DNA from: Bacteroidota bacterium
Lineage (GTDB): Bacteria; Bacteroidota; Bacteroidia; Flavobacteriales; Flavobacteriaceae
Direction of reading: 5' to 3'
DNA length: 28,886 bases
NCBI GenBank assembly: GCA_024278565.1
Contig: JAJRSY010000085.1
Span: 1-28,886, forward strand
Below are positions 24,734 to 28,886 of the stretch, in pieces (position 1 is the first letter of the stretch; each line of letters starts with the position of its first letter). A program made the translations under genes and the position numbers. The notes under the pieces were generated by a model. That model was not told where the DNA came from, did not search any database, and worked only from the letters and a program-made list of their open reading frames with translations.

Positions 24734-24741
24734 CAAAGTTA
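24734..24741 (-). promoter_or_regulatory. TAACTTTG -7 box at the start of the mutL operon
   Basis: On the minus strand TAACTTTG matches TAnnTTTG exactly and ends 6 bases before the ATG at 24727. Transcription from it would begin at or next to the start codon, implying a leaderless or near-leaderless mRNA. No clear TTG -33 element is visible. Confidence 0.4.
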
Positions 24742-25096
24742 CTTAAATTCGAAAAATATGCCGTAGTCGAACTGCTAAAAATTGTTAACAGATTTTTTGA
24801 GCTCCATAAATAAGAGAAAGCTAGGGGTTAAGTCTTATTCTCAATCTAAATTTGATGTCAAATAGTACTTAAAAATCAGACTGGATCGATAACCCAAACC
24901 GTATCAATATTTCAGAAGAAGGTTTAAAGGGAACTTCATATTTAACAATAGTTCGGTAAGTTTTTGTATGTAATTGATTTTCAGTAAGTTAAATGATAGC
25001 CAATTAATGTCGTAACCTTTTAATTTTCAGTACTTTAACCTGCCTGCCGGCAGGCAGGCTCATAATTCAGCATTCATAATTACACGAAGTGTTGAT
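24742..25096. other. Non-coding gap between ribH and the mutL operon
   Basis: About 355 bases hold no supportable gene. Contents are the promoter side of the mutL operon, a plus-strand TAAATTTG with no gene to drive (24847-24854), the perfect palindrome at 25039-25058, and an AT-rich ATTCAGCATTCATAATT string beside it. The gap is downstream of ribH, so a terminator would be expected, but only the GC palindrome could serve and it lacks a T-run. Confidence 0.5.
25039..25058. repeat. Perfect 20-bp GC-rich intergenic palindrome
   Basis: CCTGCCTGCCGGCAGGCAGG is fully self-complementary and is the most perfect copy of the dispersed family in this window. It lies 38 bases downstream of the ribH stop. 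Confidence 0.7.
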
Positions 25097-25573
25097 TTAA
25101 AGTACCGCCATTTTAATGGCCGCTATGGCAGCTTCTGTACCCTTATTGCCATGTTTGCCCCCACTACGTTCTTGGGCTTGCTGCATATTGTTGTCGGTAA
25201 GTACACAAAAAATAACGGGCGTGTCGTAGTTTACGTTCAAATCTTTAATACCCTGAGCGGTGGCACTACACACAAAATCAAAGTGTTTGGTTTCGCCTTG
25301 AACAACACTACCAATCGCGACTATGGAATCAACCTCAGTGGTCGAAATCATTTTTTTACAACCAAAAACCAACTCAAAACTTCCGGGCACGTTCCAGCGT
25401 GTGATATTTTCTTTTTTTGCCCCACACTCTATAAAAGCTTGCAAAGCACCCTTGTAGAGTCCTTCTGTGATTTCCGGATTCCATTCAGAAACAACAATCC
25501 CAAACCGAAGATTCTTCGCATTTGGGATTGTTGCCTTATCGTATGCCGATAAATTTTTATGTGCTGTGGCCAT
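25097..25573 (-). CDS. ribH: 6,7-dimethyl-8-ribityllumazine synthase
   Basis: RibH condenses 5-amino-6-ribitylaminouracil with 3,4-dihydroxy-2-butanone 4-phosphate, the penultimate step to riboflavin. The 158-residue protein has W31 in VSEWNPEITEGL (ring stacking), WNVPGSFEL, AIGSVVQGETKHFDFVCS with catalytic H97, and PVIFCVLTDNNMQQAQERSGG with the phosphate-binding region. Length is normal for this shell-forming enzyme. Its ATG overlaps the stop of the TPR gene by one base (TAATG). Confidence 0.96.
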   Translation of the reverse strand: MATAHKNLSAYDKATIPNAKNLRFGIVVSEWNPEITEGLYKGALQAFIECGAKKENITRWNVPGSFELVFGCKKMISTTEVDSIVAIGSVVQGETKHFDFVCSATAQGIKDLNVNYDTPVIFCVLTDNNMQQAQERSGGKHGNKGTEAAIAAIKMAVL

Positions 25574-26340
25574 TATTTTCCACTTTTTGCCATACCGATG
25601 AACGCATCGATTGTTCTTGCCTCATCAGAGTTTGAAAAATCATTTTTTATTTTTTGAAAATACCCTAGGGCCTTATCATTTTGCTTTAACTCCAAAGCCG
25701 TTACCCCAGCTTTGTACAAAAATTTAGGTGTAGTATAGGCATTGGCACTATGTGCAATGGCCTTCTCGTAATATCCCAAAGCATCACCGGGCTGATCCAA
25801 CTGCATAAAAGCATCACCGAGCCCCCCTTTTGCCAGCGCACCCAAAATAGCATCGTCTGAAGAAAAATCCTCTAAATAATCAATCGCCTCTTGGTACTGT
25901 TGCATGTTCAAATACGCCATACCCACAGAATAATTGGCCAAATTGGCGGCTTTTGTACCTGAGTATTCATCAATAATATCTAAAAACCCGTATTTGCCAT
26001 CAGCCCCTTTCAAAGCGAGATTGTATAACGAATCTTTTGCCGTGCTACTGTTGACCGCTTGGTCAAAATACTGCTGTGGATAGTACATTTCATTCGCTGC
26101 ATTTGCCTCTTTGGGGTTCTGTACAAATTGAACGTACGCCAAATAACCCAAAACGGCTACGGCAACCACCCCAATGATTCCAAGAATGTAATTCTGGTTC
26201 TTCGAAACCCACTCCTCACTTTTTGATGCGCTCTCATCTAAGGTGCTAAACACCTCAGCGGTCGCACTATCACGCTCTTCGAACTCTTGTTCCTCTACTT
26301 TATTTTTAGGTTTGTATCCCCTCTTCTTATATGTTGCCAT
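25573..26340 (-). CDS. TPR-containing single-pass membrane protein
   Basis: The 255-residue protein has a basic N-terminus, an acidic/Ser-rich stretch, one transmembrane helix at about 50-72 (YILGIIGVVAVAVLGYLAYVQFV) and at least three TPR-like helical repeats from about 130 to 245 (MAYLNMQQYQEAIDYLE; GDAFMQLDQPGDALGYYEKAI; GVTALELKQNDKALGYFQKI). The layout resembles YfgM, an inner-membrane TPR protein near the Sec translocon, but the relation is only architectural. It is placed before ribH, as commonly seen in flavobacteria. Confidence 0.82.
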   Translation of the reverse strand: MATYKKRGYKPKNKVEEQEFEERDSATAEVFSTLDESASKSEEWVSKNQNYILGIIGVVAVAVLGYLAYVQFVQNPKEANAANEMYYPQQYFDQAVNSSTAKDSLYNLALKGADGKYGFLDIIDEYSGTKAANLANYSVGMAYLNMQQYQEAIDYLEDFSSDDAILGALAKGGLGDAFMQLDQPGDALGYYEKAIAHSANAYTTPKFLYKAGVTALELKQNDKALGYFQKIKNDFSNSDEARTIDAFIGMAKSGK

Positions 26341-26360
26341 CAGAAATTTTATTGGTCGCG

Positions 26361-26387
26361 CAAAAATAAAGTTTTTATTGAAATCAA
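26361..26387 (-). promoter_or_regulatory. Candidate promoter of the TPR-ribH unit
   Basis: On the minus strand TTG (26387-26385) is followed after 16 bases by TATTTTTG (26368-26361), an exact TAnnTTTG box 20 bases before the TPR ATG. The spacer is one base below the usual range. It lies in the 133-base divergent gap with recF. Confidence 0.45.
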
Positions 26388-26473
26388 GAGGGGTATTTAT
26401 TCGTTATTTTTCGATATTTTGCGTCTTCCTTCCCAATAAAAGGGTCTAAATAAAAAAAGTTGTACCGCCAAGA

Positions 26474-27553
26474 ATGTTTCTAAAGAATTTATCGCTCATC
26501 AATTACAAGAATTTCGAATCGAAAAACTTCGAATTCGACACCAAGATCAACTGTTTTGTAGGTGCGAACGGCATCGGAAAAACCAACATTTTAGATGCCA
26601 TCTACCACCTTTCGCTAGCTAAAAGTTATTTTAACCCCATAGCGACACAGAACATCAAACATGGGGCTGACTTTTTTGTGATAGACGGCACCTTTGAAAA
26701 AGATGACCGTGATGAAAAAATCGTATGCAGTCTAAAACGTGGGGCAAAAAAAATCATCAAAAGAAACGCAAAGGCCTATGAACGGCTTTCGGATCATATT
26801 GGTCTTTTGCCTCTGGTCATTATTTCACCCGCTGATCGCGACCTGATTATAGAAGGCAGTGAGACCCGTCGTAAGTTTATGGACAGTGTGATTTCGCAAT
26901 CTGACAAAAAGTACCTTCAAAATCTCATCAAATACAATAAAGTGCTATCACAGCGCAATTCACTCTTAAAGTATTTTGCGGCCAACCAAACCTTTGACAC
27001 CACTACCCTATCGGTCTACAACGATCAACTTACGGAATACGGTAACCCCATTTTTGAAAAAAGGGTCGCTTTTTTAGAGGCGTTCACTCCCCTTTTTATA
27101 GAACAGTACACCGTTATCTCAGGGGGCAATGAAAATGTTTCGTTGACCTATGAGAGCCAACTGTTAAAAGAAGATCTCAATACCCTGTTAGAAAAAAACA
27201 TTGATAGGGATAGGGCACTGCAATATACCAGTACAGGTATTCACAAAGATGACCTCAGCTTTCGAATAACGGAACATTCCATCAAAAAATTTGGTAGCCA
27301 AGGGCAACAAAAATCCTTTTTGATCGCGCTGAAGTTCGCGCAGTTCCACTTTATGAAGGAATTAGCGGGCACAACCCCAATTTTGTTATTGGACGATATT
27401 TTTGATAAGTTAGATGAAAATAGGGTTGCCCATATAGTCGCCTTGGTAGATAATGAAAATTTCGGACAGCTATTTATCAGCGACACCCATGCAGAGCGAA
27501 CTGAAAAAGTAGTTAAAAATATACATCAGTCCTATAAAATATTTAAATTGTAA
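26474..27553 (+). CDS. recF: DNA replication and repair protein RecF
   Basis: RecF is an SMC/ABC-like ATPase that helps load RecA at gaps through RecOR. The 359-residue protein has the N-terminal LSLINYKNFES, Walker A FVGANGIGKTN (K36, T37), QSDKKYLQNLIKYNKVLSQRNSLLK in the arm region, the signature-type HIGLLPLVIISPAD, KKFGSQGQQKSFLIALKFAQ and Walker B LLLDDIFDKLDENR. Length is normal. It heads a unit with a lipoprotein and a DUF721 gene, spaced by one and minus one base. Confidence 0.95.
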   Translation: MFLKNLSLINYKNFESKNFEFDTKINCFVGANGIGKTNILDAIYHLSLAKSYFNPIATQNIKHGADFFVIDGTFEKDDRDEKIVCSLKRGAKKIIKRNAKAYERLSDHIGLLPLVIISPADRDLIIEGSETRRKFMDSVISQSDKKYLQNLIKYNKVLSQRNSLLKYFAANQTFDTTTLSVYNDQLTEYGNPIFEKRVAFLEAFTPLFIEQYTVISGGNENVSLTYESQLLKEDLNTLLEKNIDRDRALQYTSTGIHKDDLSFRITEHSIKKFGSQGQQKSFLIALKFAQFHFMKELAGTTPILLLDDIFDKLDENRVAHIVALVDNENFGQLFISDTHAERTEKVVKNIHQSYKIFKL

Positions 27554-27554
27554 A

Positions 27555-27974
27555 ATGTTACGGCTTGTATCACTATCACTTCTTTTGCTTTTCTTCGGAT
27601 GTGCTTCAAAAGTTACCGAAACTGACCTAAAAAACCTGAACGGTTATTGGGAGATAAAAGAAGTCACCTTCCCCAATGGGGAACGAAAGGCATTTAAGGC
27701 AAGTACGAATATCGATTATATCGAAATAAAGGGTTTGAAAGGGTTTCGGAAAAAAATGCAACCCAAATTCGACGGAAGTTTTACCACTTCAAACGACGCC
27801 AATTTTTTTTCAATTGCAAAAACAGAGGTGGGTTTTGAGTTCAGATATAAAAACGAAATGAGCGAATGGAAAGAACAGGTCTTGGAACTATCGCAGCACA
27901 GTTTTTCTGTCATCAACGAAGCGGGCTCCACCTATACCTACCAAAGGTTTCAACCGATCACTATCAATGACTAA
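27555..27974 (+). CDS. Small lipoprotein, lipocalin-like
   Basis: This 139-residue protein has a lipoprotein signal peptide with a lipobox ending FFGC (Cys16) and Ala-Ser after it. The mature part begins with LNGYWEIKEVTFPNGE and continues as short amphipathic strands, resembling the lipocalin-like small lipoproteins frequent in Bacteroidota. Target membrane and ligand are unknown. It starts one base after the recF stop and shares one base with the DUF721 start. Confidence 0.78.
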   Translation: MLRLVSLSLLLLFFGCASKVTETDLKNLNGYWEIKEVTFPNGERKAFKASTNIDYIEIKGLKGFRKKMQPKFDGSFTTSNDANFFSIAKTEVGFEFRYKNEMSEWKEQVLELSQHSFSVINEAGSTYTYQRFQPITIND

Positions 27975-28270
27975 TGGCAAAACGAAAAAACAATAATCAG
28001 AATATGGGTGAGGCTCTAAATGAGTTCATTAAAAAAAACAAACTCGAGAAGGGCATCGATAAGGTCAACGCTAGAGAAGCTTGGACCAAGCTTATGGGCA
28101 ATGGGGTAAACAATTATACCACAGCTGTTGAATTGCGTGGTGAAACCTTGTTCGTCTCACTTTCATCTTCGGTGCTTCGAGAAGAACTGAGCCACGGTAA
28201 ATCAAAAATCATTGCCATGCTCAATGAGGAACTGGGCAAGGATCTGGTGATAAAATTGGTGCTCAGGTAG
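27974..28270 (+). CDS. DUF721 (DciA-like) protein
   Basis: The 98-residue protein fits DUF721: a helical N-terminus (GEALNEFIKKNKLEKGIDKVNAREAWTKLMG) and then the KH-like fold with ELRGETLFVSLSSSVLREELSHGKSKIIAMLNEELG. DciA in other bacteria assists loading of the replicative helicase DnaB. Whether this short Bacteroidota form does so is inference. Its position after recF supports a DNA-replication role. The start overlaps the lipoprotein stop (TAATG). Confidence 0.82.
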   Translation: MAKRKNNNQNMGEALNEFIKKNKLEKGIDKVNAREAWTKLMGNGVNNYTTAVELRGETLFVSLSSSVLREELSHGKSKIIAMLNEELGKDLVIKLVLR

Positions 28271-28352
28271 CAACTCAGTCGAACAGACGGCATTAAAAAA
28301 CCCTAACCGGTTGAATATACCAATTTGGGCCTACTATTGATTTTAACCAATT

Positions 28353-28772
28353 TTAATAAATCTCCCTTCCTGAAAAATGAAAAGCACCTTCGATTTTGGC
28401 ATTTTCGTCACTATCAGAACCATGTATGGCGTTCTCTGCTATATCAGTTGCAAATAATTTGCGAATAGTACCCTCAGCAGCATCAGCAGGGTTGGTCGCA
28501 CCTATCAAGGCACGAAAATCTTCTACCGCATTTTCTTTTTCCAAAACAGCAGAAACAATAGGCCCTCTGGTCATAAACCCGACCAATTCACCAAAAAACG
28601 GACGCTCTTTATGAACAACATAGAATTCTTGCGCTTCCCTTTTGCTCAACTGGGTATATTTCATAGCCACTATCTTAAAACCTGCACCCGCGATCTTATC
28701 TAAAATAGCCCCGATATGGCCATTTTCAACCGCATCGGGCTTAATCATTGTAAACGTCCTATTTGTTGTCAT
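28353..28772 (-). CDS. ndk: Nucleoside-diphosphate kinase
   Basis: Ndk transfers the gamma-phosphate of ATP to nucleoside diphosphates through a phospho-histidine, balancing NTP and dNTP pools. The 139-residue protein has RTFTMIKPDAVENG, YTQLSKREAQEFYVVHKERPFF, GATNPADAAEGTIR and the active-site H117 in NAIHGSDSDENA. It is convergent with the DUF721 gene across 82 bases in which I see no strong terminator. Confidence 0.96.
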   Translation of the reverse strand: MTTNRTFTMIKPDAVENGHIGAILDKIAGAGFKIVAMKYTQLSKREAQEFYVVHKERPFFGELVGFMTRGPIVSAVLEKENAVEDFRALIGATNPADAAEGTIRKLFATDIAENAIHGSDSDENAKIEGAFHFSGREIY

Positions 28773-28789
28773 TTTTCAAAAATTTTGTG

Positions 28790-28819
28790 CGAAAATACGG
28801 TTTATTTAAGAAAGGGCAA
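28790..28819 (-). promoter_or_regulatory. Candidate ndk promoter
   Basis: On the minus strand TTG (28819-28817), a 19-base spacer and TATTTTCG (28797-28790, one mismatch to TAnnTTTG) lie 17 bases before the ndk ATG. Position and spacing fit a Bacteroidota promoter. Confidence 0.45.
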
Positions 28820-28835
28820 GTTTTATGCTGATGGT

Positions 28836-28865
28836 AGACGCTGGACGCTGGACAAAATAAAAAAA
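28836..28865 (+). repeat. Short GCTGGAC tandem with A-rich tail
   Basis: GTAGAC is followed by two GCTGGAC units and AAAATAAAAAAAT. The tail and the leading GTAGAC recur after dapB at 17190-17218. Confidence 0.4.
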
Positions 28866-28886
28866 TCGCATCACTAAACTAGTATC

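Noticed and set aside
24847..24854. Exact TAAATTTG promoter box on the plus strand
   Set aside because: No plus-strand gene lies downstream within range, so it is probably a chance match in AT-rich DNA.
26341..26473. Replication origin next to recF
   Set aside because: No dnaA or dnaN gene and no cluster of TTATCCACA-type boxes is present; the gap looks like an ordinary divergent promoter region.

Overview
The window looks like chromosome from a marine-type member of the Flavobacteriaceae (Bacteroidota). The evidence is gene content and order (parA-parB-DUF5683-dapB-lepB-WbqC; mutL followed by two rhomboids; TPR-ribH diverging from recF-DUF721), AT-rich leaders without Shine-Dalgarno sequences, several boxes of the Bacteroidota -7 type (TAnnTTTG), and a DUF4212/SSS symporter pair next to acetyl-CoA synthetase. 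I cannot name a species. There are no rRNA or tRNA genes, no CRISPR array and no convincing phage or plasmid segment.

Layout. 1-895: the first 46 codons of an IS630-like transposase run off the left edge, followed by about 750 bp of non-coding DNA with a 224-bp structure bounded by 20-bp inverted repeats. 896-3194 (minus): SPOR-like membrane protein, menA and a LytTR response regulator. 3195-3692: repeat-bearing gap. 3693-7618 (plus): a peptidoglycan-recycling operon of AmpG-like permease, NagZ-type GH3 and AnmK, in which the GH3 gene carries a one-base frameshift. 7669-13051 (plus): acetate-type uptake and activation (DUF4212 small subunit, SSS large subunit, acs), then udk and a DivIC/FtsB-like gene. 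13052-14154: a 1.1-kb non-coding mosaic of nested palindromes. 14155-19950 (plus): chromosome partition (parA, parB), DUF5683, lysine/peptidoglycan precursor synthesis (dapB), signal peptidase I, a WbqC-like protein and a small DUF6122-like membrane protein. 19927-24727 (minus): a very tightly packed operon of small membrane protein, mutL, two rhomboids and a membrane-anchored EEP-family protein. 25097-26340 (minus): TPR membrane protein and ribH. 26474-28270 (plus): recF, a lipoprotein and a DUF721/DciA-like protein. 28353-28772 (minus): ndk.

Most of the window is ordinary core genome. The unusual material lies in the gaps. A family of GC-rich palindromes (core CCTGCC...GGCAGG) occurs only between genes, often nested in other inverted repeats. 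In one place it interrupts a second repeat whose uninterrupted form is visible elsewhere in the window. Other points for a second look are the nagZ frameshift, the MutL C-terminus lacking the usual endonuclease residues, the 485-bp insertion-like gap between the two symporter subunit genes, and a 24-bp tail-to-tail overlap of two coding regions. I found no clear candidate for a new defence or biosynthetic system.
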